Source: Diatrype stigma (taxonomy: Eukaryota; Ascomycota; Sordariomycetes; Xylariales; Diatrypaceae). Taken from it: DNA of 64,000 nt. The notes under the pieces were generated by a model. It had not been told where the DNA came from, searched no databases, and saw only the letters and a program-made list of their open reading frames with translations. The translations under genes and the position numbers were made by a program. Each line of letters opens with the position of its first letter. Positions within the stretch are counted from its first letter, which is position 1. The DNA lies in the NCBI GenBank assembly GCA_022225965.2, contig JAKJXP020000078.1, forward strand, positions 171,824 to 235,823, read 5' to 3'. This document shows, piece after piece, positions 1-11,057 of the stretch.

Positions 1-993
1 TCACTCCACTACCTGTCTATGCATTCCACTGGAGCAAGGCTCGATCGGCGAGAACCGGGACAATAAAAGCTTAAGTTTATTTTCCGAGACGGAAGAGGGA
101 AAGCTGGAGAATGATCGCCATGATCATGCAGCGGGCATCACATCATCTGTCTGTCACGTTGGCCGGCACTCAAAGTTCGCTAGCCTGCAGTCAGTCTAGT
201 CTATTCGTTGCGATGAAACCCTCCCTGCATGAGCAAATGGGGATGGCGAATCCGTTACTGGTGACACCTGATAGCGAGCTAGGTAGGACTAACCTCTACT
301 ACCTATACACTGATCATATACTGACCACCTACTGCCCGATGATGATGACGTCGGGGCTCTATAGCAAAAGTCCAACTCATGATATAGGTCAAGGTCCCCC
401 AAGGCTAAATTCATCAAACCTGTTGAGAACTTGGCCTCTTCTGTTGGTAATCATTACCAGGTAAGCAAGATATTTGGCCTACCTAGATAGAGATACACTA
501 TAGGTAAACCAGTAGATATTTAGGACCTATGGGATGAAGGCCTGGAGACGGACAGAGGGGTAAATTGGTTGTATTGGGAAAAAGATCAACGCATCCGGAT
601 AACGGCCCGAACTTCAAGCAACGACGTTTCAGTTGTACAGAGCTATTCGACGCTTGGCTGCATTGCTACTGAATGGGTCCAGTATATGCTTGTCTGCTTC
701 GTACATATAGTGATTAGTCGCCCAAAAAGTGTCTTGCCACATGTGACACATGAAGATCTATTCCTTGTCTTGGAAGCTGCTCGAAAAAAAGAATCCTCAA
801 ATCACAGGCATCGTTTGAGATAGATGACTGCCCATGACCCTACTACACTTGGCACATATTTACCTAGGTGAGGATAAGTAATCATTGGTGACAGGCTCTT
901 GCGCCTTGCAGAAGAAGCGATCAGAGCCCGAGCCTCTGTCATTCCACTCGTTATGCTAGGAACTTAGGTACACTGCCTCACTCGTACGTAGCC
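1..993. other. Intergenic region, no supported gene
   Basis: Open frames here are short, lack recognisable domains and have no convincing splice pattern. The stretch has several TAGGTA/CCTACCT words (for example near 286, 465-500 and 864). It forms the 3' flank of the glutaminyl-tRNA synthetase gene, whose stop codon is at 994-996 on the minus strand. Confidence 0.6.
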
Positions 994-3768
994 TTAACTT
1001 TTTCCAACGTCCTCCTTCAAGCCTACGATTTTGTTGAGCACCAGCTTCTCATCCGTAGAATCCGAGTCCATGGCCTATACACACAGCACGGTTAGCAACA
1101 CCCCTGAACCTCTGTTTCCTGGTGGACGGACAGGATAACAAAATATTGGGAGACTTACAAAGTAGGCAATGCGCATCGCTTGGAACCTCACCGACTCGGG
1201 ACCACCCTTGCCAAGCTCGCTTTCGCCAGCAGCCTCGGGCCAAGGCGCTCTCCTCTTCACTTCCTCAAAGCCAGCGGACTCGATGAGCGCGTTGGGGTAG
1301 ATGACTTCGCTCTCGGGGTTGAGATCGTTCAGGAACCCTCCCTCTACATCGTCTGGCTTCTCAGACTTGAAAAGGGAGTTGTGGATCCGCACCTCGGCCT
1401 CTTTTGAGCCCGAGGCAACCCACTGGATATACGTCTTCGGCTTCTTGCCTTCCTTGTCGAACACAGCGCGAACCTCTGTGACTTGTCCAGTGGCCTCGTC
1501 CTTGCTGAATGAAACAGCCTTAATCGGATACGGTACCTGGAGGAGACCGACCGACTTGTTGGGTGCCAGGCGGAAGTAGTCCTTGCTGTCGACCTCGCGG
1601 AAATCGCTTCGATCGATGTACACCGTGGGCGTGAACTTGACTTTGTGAGAGCCCATAGCGGGAACCCGGGGTGAAAACGGCACATCAACCTCTAGTTCCT
1701 CAGCATCTTCGATCACGACCGGTATGGGATCTAGCACGAGCATGAGACGAGGAACTGTCCGCTCAAGATAACGCCGGATTGACTGGTCGAAACGGTGCAA
1801 TTGGATGACCGAAGGTGCTACAGTGACCCCGAGCTCGTTGATAAATTCTAGTATTGCCCCTGTTTACGAGTGATTAGCCTTTGATCGTACAAGTAGAAAC
1901 GAGGATTGTTAAGGTTTTATAAGAACGCATCGCGGCCCTAGCTTCAAGGGTACTCACCAGGAGGGACACCACGTCGTTTGATAGCAATTAGGGTAAACAG
2001 CCTTGGGTCATCCCAGCTGCGCACATAGCCCTCGTTGACCAGCTTCAAGATCTTACGCTTAGAGAGTACAGTGCCTGTTATGCTGAGTCTGCCGTATTCT
2101 CTCTGCATTGGCTCATATACACCTATAGTCGCGTAGTTAGCACCCTTTCACCAGTTCGAGTGTGTTAAATACTGTAATGTATATCTACTTCAAGGCTGGA
2201 TTGATCACGCACCAAGTGTTTTGTTCAGCCACTCGTACGAAACTCTGCTTTGCACGAACTCAGTGGTACATAGGGAGTGCGTGATCCCCTCAAAACTATC
2301 ACACAAGCAGTGCGTGAAGTCATAGGTGGGGTAGATTCTCCATTGAGATCCAGTCCGATGGTGAGGCTTTTCGAGTACTCGGTATGCTGCAAGGTCCCAC
2401 ATCCTGTTACATGTTAGTGAGCTGTGCTTAAGTCTCGGGTTTACCTTCATCCCTTGCTTGGTGATACTGGTATGATATGGATTGATGAGGAAAGGCACGG
2501 AACATACTATAGAGAGGTTAGATTATAGTACCCTAGTGACTCCATAGAACCATTACGTACCTGGGGGTTTCCGTCTTCAATATCCTGCAGCATTCGAAGA
2601 AAGGCTTCTCGGGGCTTGTATTTTCCGTCCCTCATGCCCCTGAATTCAGCCAGGTTGTATTCCACGCTCTGTTCGGCATGAGCACATCTAAACCGCGGTC
2701 CGCCGTGGTTTGCGCCACCTCGTTGGGCTTTGATTTCCTCATCTAAAACCAGAAGTTTCAGTACTTCTCATCAATATTTTCATATATAGTCACAAAGCGC
2801 ATACCATTGCACTGGCAAACATAAGCCTTGCCAAGCTGAATGAGCTTCTCTGCCAAATCGTACTATAATAAATAGCATCAGCCTACATCCCAAGGAATAC
2901 GGCGGGCAAGGAAGAGACCCGTAAGACTATGTCATCGTACCAGCTTTTGGAAGTTGTCGCTCGAGTATGTGATCTTGACCGGGGAGAAGCCCAGCCACCG
3001 CACCATCTCTTCAATAGCGATGAAGTATTTCTCATCCTCGGCTTCGGGGTTCGTGTCATCGAATCGCAAGTATGTTTGGCCGCCGTGATGTCTCGCAAAT
3101 CCGAAATTTATCGCGATTCTACAGTCGGTCAGAAATAGATCATTCCAATAGAGGTACATCCGGGAACGTATGAAATACGCACGCCTTGGAATGGCCAATA
3201 TGGAGGAAGCCTGTGGTAAACTCGGATTAGTAACTGCTATTTCTCGGTGTTTACTGGTGATAAGCTAGCTCCAATATAAAAAAAGTATAGCTATCAATGA
3301 ATATATAAATATGCTTACCGTTGGGCTCCGGTGGGAATCGCGTTACCACGGGCTTGACAGGTCGCTCCTTATAGACATCATCTAGGAAACCTTGCTTGAA
3401 CATGGCATCGGGGTCGATAGCCGGTTCTTCAGTCTTCTCCTTCGGCTTAGGCGCATTCTGCTTCGCTGCGACTGGTGGTGCTGCTGCCTTCGCTTGAGCA
3501 CTTGCAGCCTTCTTTGCTCGCTTTTGGGTCCGCTCTATTCTGGTCAGATCGCATTCGCGGAAAGGGGACCTTCTTCATGAATGACAATACTCGGAACGGT
3601 CGTCTAAGCACATACTACCCAAGGATTAGCAAGGAGAAAAGAGCCGGTGGTCAGCGAAGTTTGACTACATCCTCGTACATACCTCTTCAATTCGTTCTTA
3701 GACACCATCTCACCCGTCTCCTCGTCCAGCAACAGCTTCGCTGTGCCTTCGGTGATAGCGTCCGCCAT
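994..3768 (-). CDS. GLN4: Cytosolic glutaminyl-tRNA synthetase (class I)
   Basis: The enzyme charges tRNA-Gln with glutamine, using ATP, in the cytosol. Ten exons read as 3768-3683, 3539-3319, 3210-3183, 3118-2941, 2862-2805, 2742-2561, 2402-2213, 2122-1958, 1859-1159 and 1074-994, giving about 629 residues. The start MADAITEG is the only ATG in frame with a lysine/alanine-rich N-terminal linker, after which [10 protein letters not shown] leads into the catalytic core. The class I motif [10 protein letters not shown] is assembled across two introns and followed by [18 protein letters not shown]; the KMSKS-equivalent loop is VLSKRKI. The C-terminal part (from about 1859) is the anticodon-binding beta-barrel, with [10 protein letters not shown]. 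The protein ends in [10 protein letters not shown]. One splice junction (2403-2561) is out of phase by one base with canonical GT-AG sites; see findings. The family assignment is secure, the exact exon near 2400 less so. Confidence 0.94.
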
Positions 3769-5671
3769 ATTTGCTGGAAGACGATGCGACGTGCTGCCGG
3801 GCAGTTGTAGGTTCGGTCTGCTTGCGAAAATAAGCGAGAAATATGGTGGTGTATTCTATCAGTTAGATTCTGTTAACTCTCAGGTCGGGACTCGGGTCAA
3901 GATTCAGGTCAAAGCTCAGGTCACCCCCGATGACTCAAATTCCAAACATCAAAGTCGAAGCCCGAGCAACAACATACAGGCAGTGACAGGTCGCGCAAAG
4001 CCGCATGGAGGGGCATGGAGGGGCAGAGGACCCAGTTAAAATTCATTGAGCCTGGTGGCTGAGATAAGATAAGCATTTAATTAAGCTTATCTGCCTATAG
4101 GATCTGATCGTGGTCTCTGATCGTCCCTGCTGCTGATCAATACTTAGATAGTCTGAGTGCCCAGATAGTATACATACCTGGTATGTAGTATATTAGGTAT
4201 GTATGTAGGTAGCGATCGTGGACTCCCTGAACCTACAGACTTCCACCTACTTGGTTGGACTCGCTCGAATAGGGTCTCCTCGAATAGTGCCATACTAGCC
4301 TCTAGGGGCAGATAGGGGTAAGAATAACGGTGGTATATCTTAGGTAGGTATCATGCGTCTTGCTCCAGCAAAGATTATGGAACAGCAAGGAACAGCGGCG
4401 TATATTGTACACCGGGGATTCATTTTACACGCCTAGTCTAGGAGGCTCGACAAAATAGTAGTATAGTGGTATAACTTATACCTATGTAGTAACTACCGTA
4501 TAATTGCCCAATCGTTGTCCTCAACGATGTTGTTTACAGTAGAATGTCGTTCGACTTGCATTGCCTCCTTTACATAGTACTGGCCATTACTCTCAAAATT
4601 GGTGTCCATCAGGATCCTGTTTCTTCAAGCCAGATAGTTAACGTTACTAGCTGATCTAAGTACCTACCTATCTTCGCTAAACGGGGACACCGAACAGTTG
4701 TTTCAGGGGCGGTCGACGATAACCAACTTAATGCTTTACAACGAGCAACAGCACCGGAAAACACGCATTCGACTATTACCACAGAGATCGTATTCTAATA
4801 TTAGCACAAGCCTCAACCAAAATAGGAATCATGGAGTCCATCAAGTCGAATTTTGTGATTTTGATCAACGTGAAGAACGGAGACGGCGCGGTGAGTTATT
4901 TAAACCGGCATCATGCTGGTGTTTCCGATTAAACAACAACAGTAAGCACGTTTAGTCATCTGGCCCGTATACGTACGAAAGCAGAGTAGCCACGTTCACG
5001 TTGACTCCATTTGCAACATGCTGAATGAGGCTGGTGAACCTGATGAAACCGACCAAGATCGATGGTGAAATCTCCCACAATCGCCAAGTTTCCTGCGCGG
5101 GAGGGCACTTGGATCTGCTCCACACCAGCCAAGCCAACCTCGAACTGCCTAAACGGGCAACACGCCAGGGTTCCGTCGCTTGATCCCACGGGAGCACGAC
5201 AGGCACGTCGCCCAATCATGGGGGGTGCTCCCTCACGAGGCCCGACGCATAGGGGAGGAGGACGAGGGCAGTAGGTAGTAGCGGCGGTGAAACCCCTGCC
5301 CTGTCCGGCCTGCTTCTGCACGTCGTCGCTGTCGCTGTAGCTATCTATCATCGGGACTAGTCAGGGCCCGTGGAGCCAGGAACGCTGTCAACACGAAAGC
5401 CGTTACATTGCCTATATAAGTCCTGGTTGGACTCGATCCCATCTGTCTGTTTGTCTGTCATGTTTGACCGATGTTGCGTAAACGTGACGGCACACCGTAA
5501 AGGGTCCCGAAGTCTGTGAAACAGCCGAAACAGCCAACGGCGAAGCTCGAAGATTCTTGACGGGTAACCGCAACCGACGCTCTTTTCAACCTATCGTCCA
5601 TCTGCCTCTGCGACTCGCTGGTGGTGCTTAGCTGTATCGGCACTCTCCCGACTGGACGGACCGACACCAAG
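3769..5671. other. Divergent intergenic region between glutaminyl-tRNA synthetase and PLC-like gene
   Basis: This 1.9-kb stretch is the shared upstream region of two divergent genes. It contains TAGGTA-type words around 4187-4345 and 4660. A short possible two-exon ORF (ATG 4831, GTGAGT donor at 4891, TTTAG acceptor ending 4955) would give only 42 residues, and I cannot support it as a gene. Overlapping minus-strand frames at 4952-5351 are open but unrecognisable. Confidence 0.5.
5413..5420 (+). promoter_or_regulatory. Possible TATA box of the PLC-like gene
   Basis: TATATAAG lies about 250 bases upstream of the ATG at 5672, in an otherwise GC-moderate promoter. The match to a TATA box is good; its use is inferred. 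Confidence 0.35.
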
Positions 5672-6755
5672 ATGAAGACGACGATGCAAGGACGCATCCT
5701 CCAGGCGCTGCTGGCCCTCACCTCGGCCGCCGGGGCCGCGATGGCGCAGGACGACTCGGCCTGCAACGGGCACGTGGAGCTGTGCGACAAGCGGTACAGC
5801 GAGGTATCGTTCGCGGCGGCGCACAACGCGGCCTTCGTGGGGACAAGCCCGTCGCACAACCAGCACGAGTACCCGGAGGGGCAGTTCGACCGCGGGGTGC
5901 GGGTGTTCACGACGCAGACGCACGACAAAGATGGGGCCATCGAGCAGTGCCACTCGGACTGCCTGCTGCTGGACGTGGGGCCCTTCTCGGAGCTGCTGGC
6001 GTCGCTCAAGGGCAAGCTCGACGCGAGCCCGCGCGAGGTCGCCACCCTGCTCATCACCAATGGCGCGGACAATATCGATATTGAGAAGTTCGGCGACGCC
6101 TTCGTCGATGCTGGTCTTGATGGCTACGTCTTTCAACCCGATGGCGACCTGGGCCTCGCAGACTGGCCTACGCTTGGCCAGTTAATAGATGCCGGCACGC
6201 GGCTTGTGGTGTTTATGGGTATGTTCACGACTGTCTAACACTGCCTACTAACCCCCAACCTGGCACCATGTTAGATGAATACACTGGCAGCATGTGTACT
6301 AATACATCGACTAGATTACAATGCGGATACCTCCAAGGTTCCATATATCCTAGGTATGTAGATCACCCGGCTGCAGAGTGAATCAGTGCGTACAGCTGCG
6401 GCTGACACCGACTAGAGGAGTTCAAGTACTTCTTCGAGACGCCGTTCAGTCCCACAGACGACAACTTCTACCAGTGTGACATCGACAGGCCGTCCGATGC
6501 TACGGCGGACAACATGATGATTTGGGTGAATCACGATCTGAACGATAGCATCTTTGGCATCCTGGTCCCTGCCCAGGACGACGCGGCGGACACGAACTCA
6601 CTGGATGCTATCACCAAGCAGACTGATATCTGCCAAAGCAACTACGGCAGGGTCCCGAATGTAGTAATGGTATGTTTTCCCACCTATATCGTCAGACACA
6701 AATCCATCCCTCGGGGGGGGGGGGGGGGGGGGGAAGAAAAAATAGNNNNNNNNNN

Positions 6756-6835
<80 letters not shown>

Positions 6836-6934
6836 ACCAAAAAATAGGCCTTGCTAACGAGGATCTGTTCGCAGTACGATTTCGTGGACAAAGGGGATGT
6901 TATCGCTGCCCAGGATAAATTCAATGGGTTTTAG
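5672..6934 (+). CDS. Secreted PLC-like phosphodiesterase (PI-PLC X-type fold)
   Basis: Four exons (5672-6218, 6315-6353, 6416-6669, 6875-6934) total exactly 300 codons including the stop. Residues 1 to about 26 form a signal peptide (basic start, Leu/Ala-rich core, AMAQ end), so the protein should be secreted or surface-attached. The TIM-barrel PLC-like phosphodiesterase family is recognised from SFAAAHNAAF, which carries the first active-site-type His, a downstream Cys-His segment (EQCHSDCLLLDVG), and the block VVFMDYNADTSKVPYILEEF followed by FETPFSP. The 39-base second exon encodes DYNADTSKVPYIL and is needed to restore that block. Members of this fungal group are often annotated as PLC-like; their natural substrate is mostly unknown. 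The last intron (6670-6874) contains a homopolymer-flanked assembly gap, but the coding exons are unaffected and the last one ends AQDKFNGF. Confidence 0.88.
6713..6835. other. Assembly gap: poly-G, 10 N, poly-C
   Basis: A run of about 21 G (6713-6733) is followed by a short A-rich segment, ten N (6746-6755) and 80 C (6756-6835). It sits inside the last intron of the PLC-like gene. Runs of this length next to a gap look like read-end artefacts joined at a scaffold gap rather than genomic sequence. Confidence 0.85.
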
Positions 6935-8033
6935 AGATAGTGAATATGCGATGAGTACATTTACAATATATATAGAATGACGATTCATGTCACACCTCTC
7001 CGGTCCCTCATTCAATCCCAACTGATATAATGACCATCGGTACCACACGATTAAGCTGAAAAAGGGGGTGAGGGGTCGGGACGTATAATCTAGCTAGGTT
7101 CCCATCACTAGATAAGGCTTCACCTGGTTGCCTCTGGATTCCCAGCTGAATTCAACATTGACTATGACATGTCTCGGCACCTTGGTTTACCTTGGTGATC
7201 TGATGCATCCCCCAACTCTCTTTTCCCTATATATATCTGCATGCCATCGTGTCATTCCTGCCCAAGCGACTGTGTTCAAAAGCGATAATATACCGATCCT
7301 TTGACTGTACGCCAACAACTTCAGGACGGCATGAAATATATCCAATGCACGTAATTATCCTTACATAATATTGAGATAGAAATGACAACTTCAATGTCAC
7401 TTAATCAGTGTAAGATCTCCTATTCTTCTACACCTTGAATTATAAGCGTCTTGTACAACTACTGCGAGGTGGGGTTCGCGTTAAGCGGTGCACCAATGAA
7501 CGCTGAACAGTCGAACATACGATGCTTGAACAGGTTAGCAATTTACCAGATGAGGCAAAAAGCGGATCTCCGAGTTATCCGCGGCGTCCTTAGAGCGACG
7601 GGCGACGGCCGCGAGCAATATCGCGCAATCCCAACAACCCGGGTGGCCGAAAGGATGTGGCTGTTTTTCGGCTGTAGGTCCACGGGTGCTGCTGATGATT
7701 GGCTTAAGGTTGTTGGCTGGCTAACTACAGACGTAAGCCACGATGCGTAAGCTCAAGCCACACCCATTAGCTGTTTTCCTGCCGTGCGCTGCTGAACATG
7801 GAAACCGAATTCCATTGAAACTTCTCCGATTGAAAAAAAAAAAATCCACTTGCCCACCCACACACGATCGTCCACAGCACAAGCTAGTCGTGGTTACTTA
7901 TCGGAATTTCAGCTCCATCTCTACTTACAACTTCCCTCTTTCCGAGACAGGTTTTCTCTCTTAAGCAACTCGTCGTACATTATACCTACATTGTTCCCCA
8001 TTATCCTTACACACCAACTAGACTTCCTTCAAG
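6935..8033. other. Intergenic region upstream of malate dehydrogenase
   Basis: I see no gene here. The frame at 7451-7750 is open but has no recognisable domain. The last 70 bases before 8034 are pyrimidine-rich, which suits a fungal 5' leader. Confidence 0.5.
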
Positions 8034-9409
8034 ATGATCGCGCCCATAAGAGCTGTGTTCGCTGCTGGCCAACGCCGGGCCTTCTCTGCCTCGGCGAGAG
8101 ACGTAAGTGCAGCAGCCCCTCTCCCCTCTAGCTAGTTAGGTGCCGGAGTTAGCTCGCCTTGCAAACGAAGCTATTCCCGAGTTGCGCAGCTTCGCACTGG
8201 TCGAGATACAACAATTGCCTTGTGCCAATGCCAATGCCAATGACAATGCCAATGACGTTTGCTTGCAGTGAGGAAGCGAATGCTGACGGTTGTCGTGTAG
8301 CTCTCCAAGGTTACCGTCCTCGGTGCTGCCGGTGGCATCGGTCAACCTCTTTCCCTCCTTCTCAAGCTGAACCCCAGAGTCACGGAGCTTGCTCTGTACG
8401 ATATCCGTGGCGGACCTGGTATGTGAGAGTTTCCTGTCTGCTTGGCGCAGTCCCCGGCGGCAATTGAGCGAGAGTATGGGATTGCGTCGCTGCTGCTTAC
8501 CCCCTCCATTGCGCCAATTCCTTGAAATGCGCTCATTAATGCTGACCCGATAATTGCCGCAAACCACCAGGCGTCGCTGCCGATATCTCGCACATCAACA
8601 CCAAGAGCTCGGTCAAGGGCTACGACCCCACACCCACGGGCCTGGCCAACGCCCTGAAGGGCAGTGATGTGGTCCTGATCCCGGCGGGCGTGCCCCGCAA
8701 GCCCGGCATGACCCGCGACGATCTCTTCAACACCAACGCCTCGATCGTGCGCGACCTGGCCAAGGCGGCGGCCGAGTCCTCGCCCAACGCCAACCTTCTC
8801 ATCATCTCCAACCCCGTCAACTCGACCGTGCCCATCGTGGCCGAGGTCTTCAAGGCCCGCGGCGTCTACAACCCCAAGCGCCTGTTCGGCGTGACCTCGC
8901 TCGACGTCGTCCGCGCCAGCCGCTTCGTCAGCGAGATCAAGGGCACCGACCCCAAGGACGAGAACATCACCGTCGTCGGCGGCCACTCGGGCGTCACCAT
9001 CGTGCCGCTGTTCAGCCAGAGCAGCCACCCCGACCTGACGTCTAACGCCGAGCTCGTCAACCGCGTCCAGTTCGGCGGCGACGAGGTCGTCAAGGCCAAG
9101 GACGGCGCCGGATCCGCCACGCTGTCCATGGCCATGGCCGGCGCTCGCTTCGCCGACTCGGTCCTCCGCGCCGCGCAGGGCGAGAAGGGCGTCATCGAGC
9201 CCACCTTCGTCGACAGCCCCCTGTACAAGGACCAGGGCATCGAATTCTTCGCCTCCAAGGTCGAGCTCGGCCCCAACGGCGTCGAGAAGGTCCTGCCCGT
9301 CGGCGAGATTGACGGCAACGAGAAGAAGCTGCTCGAGGCCTGCCTGGGCGACCTCAAGAAGAACATCGAGAAGGGCGTCGCTTTCGTCGCGGCTAACCCC
9401 CCCAAGTAA
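8034..9409 (+). CDS. MDH1: Mitochondrial malate dehydrogenase
   Basis: The enzyme interconverts malate and oxaloacetate with NAD in the TCA cycle, in the mitochondrial matrix. Three exons (8034-8102, 8301-8418, 8571-9409) give 341 residues, the usual family length. The first exon encodes an Arg/Ala/Ser-rich presequence ending AFSASARD, which supports mitochondrial targeting. Exon 2 has the NAD-binding loop [16 protein letters not shown]; exon 3 has the substrate loop [14 protein letters not shown], the [11 protein letters not shown] block, catalytic Asp in SLDVVRA and catalytic His in [13 protein letters not shown]. Introns start GTAAGT and GTATGT. Exon 3 is strongly GC-biased at third positions, as expected of a highly expressed gene. 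Intron 1 contains an array of CCAAT words (8224-8255). Confidence 0.97.
8224..8255 (+). repeat. CCAATG hexamer array in MDH1 intron 1
   Basis: Four CCAATG units and one ACAATG variant occur at about 6-base spacing inside the first intron of the malate dehydrogenase gene. Confidence 0.7.
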
Positions 9410-10996
9410 GCGAACGACTAAGCGAGCTTGGCCCCCCACCCCCGCGAAAGGGGGAATGGAAAGAGAAAACAGGGGTCGGTTGCTGATTGACTTGGATGCG
9501 AAATGACTGAAAGCTGGCTGGCTTTGTTCTGCCCTACCTCCGTATCTAGATGCATTGCATGCGACTTGTAAGATAAAACCGAGTCTACAGATAATGATGA
9601 TACCTTTGCTCTCTTGCGTTGTTGGTTCTACCAATTCTACTTGGCTACCCAGTAGTGTGCGTTGCGATCCGTCCTTCCCTCCATAGTCCTTACCCCAAAT
9701 TGAGAAATGATCATATTTTTTGATATACATAACTCTACTCATATATTTAATGGTGAACTCATCGGTGCTCGCTCTAGCTAGGCCACGAGACGACGGTATT
9801 GCACAACGGACAGCAAGTTCCGTACTCCCGGGCATGAGTTACCGACCAGCCGAGGAGAAACTTGATCACATAATTTCATGCTACAACTGCTTACATATAT
9901 ATGTAGTAACTGTAACTGACAGATATATTCCATGCCCGATCTGTCTTCTTCTCAATCGCATTGTGACGATGTTATCCCCCATTACGATCTGTCCTCTACG
10001 CCCTCCCTCCCACCCGCACCCCTAACTCTGAACGAACATATATCCTCTGTGAATATGAAGGTAGCGGAGTGTTCGAAAGTAATCGAACATCCCACCGCCG
10101 AAAAAAAGTATGTACCTAGCCGGAGCCTGATCACCTACCTTTTGGCCGCTACCTTCGTAAGCAGAAGGTGTTGTGCCTCCAGATGTCATGTTCAGATGCC
10201 ATGTTACTACAAGCTATTTGATTTGCAACAATCGTCAAATAATGCCCGGGACTTAGGCAGTGACTGAGGCCATAGGTAAGTACATGCAGTTGGGCCGATA
10301 GCAGCACACCAGACGCTACCAATGGAGGTGTCACTGCCCAGGTGTTAACTGTGCCTCGCCTTCAGCTCTCCGGGCTAGGCCGCATCTCACCGGCTGGCCG
10401 GTGCGAAACGACATACATGTATGCTGTACTAGTCACCTAGTTAGGCAAGTACCCACATAGGAAGTACATGTAGGTATGTATGTATGTGCTAAGGTATCCC
10501 AGGGACAGTTACTGGTAAGTCGCCTAAAGTTACTGGTCAGACATTGCAGATATACAAGACCAACTTCATGCTGTGTTACTGATTCCATCAATAAGGGATA
10601 CACAACTTCTACATCAGTTACGCAATCTCATACCTCCAGCATCTCAAAGTCCTAAGTCGGCATCGAGTGGAGGTGGCTGTGCTGCATCTGACTCTTGACT
10701 GCCTCGTCTGTCTTCCTAGCTTACACTTCCATCCGAACGTTTACTTCAACAACTACCCATACATATGCTAGGTAAGAGGTAATAGGTAAGAGATAGGTAA
10801 GTATTAAACGCCCAGCTGCACGATCCGGAGTGCTCATGAACTAATATACAATATAGATGAGAAGAAAGGCGAAAGATACATATCAGATCTGAAGTTACAT
10901 TCAACCAGCCAAGCAGTCCGTCACCTAGCCCGCCAGCGGCTTAGCCTTAGACAGTCTCAGGAGATAGACAAATATCCACAAGAGCTCATCTAGAAG
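9410..10996. other. Intergenic region upstream of CofD-like gene
   Basis: No coding gene is visible. TAGGTA/GGTAAG words cluster at 10,438-10,500 and 10,768-10,802. The final 100 bases lead into the CofD-like start codon at 10,997. Confidence 0.5.
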
Positions 10997-11022
10997 ATGT
11001 CATCACCAACGCACGCCCAACC

Positions 11023-11057
<35 letters not shown>

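Noticed and set aside
111..823. Two open frames on the plus strand (117 and 84 codons)
   Set aside because: No recognisable domain, no linking splice sites of good quality, and composition like intergenic DNA.
4831..5024. Possible two-exon small protein starting MESIKSNFVILINVKNGDGA
   Set aside because: Donor and acceptor are acceptable, but the product is only 42 residues with no known relative; kept as intergenic.
4952..5351. Overlapping minus-strand open frames of 87 and 131 codons
   Set aside because: Neither has a domain or supporting splice sites, and GC-rich DNA often leaves antisense frames open.
6514..6924. Polyproline or polyglycine open frames across the N gap
   Set aside because: They are translations of homopolymer runs flanking an assembly gap; only the 5' part is real PLC-like exon 3.
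7451..7750. 99-codon plus-strand frame upstream of MDH1
   Set aside because: No domain and no ATG at its listed start; it may be chance.
8342..9835. 497-codon minus-strand open frame
   Set aside because: It is the antisense shadow of malate dehydrogenase exon 3, caused by its GC-rich third positions.
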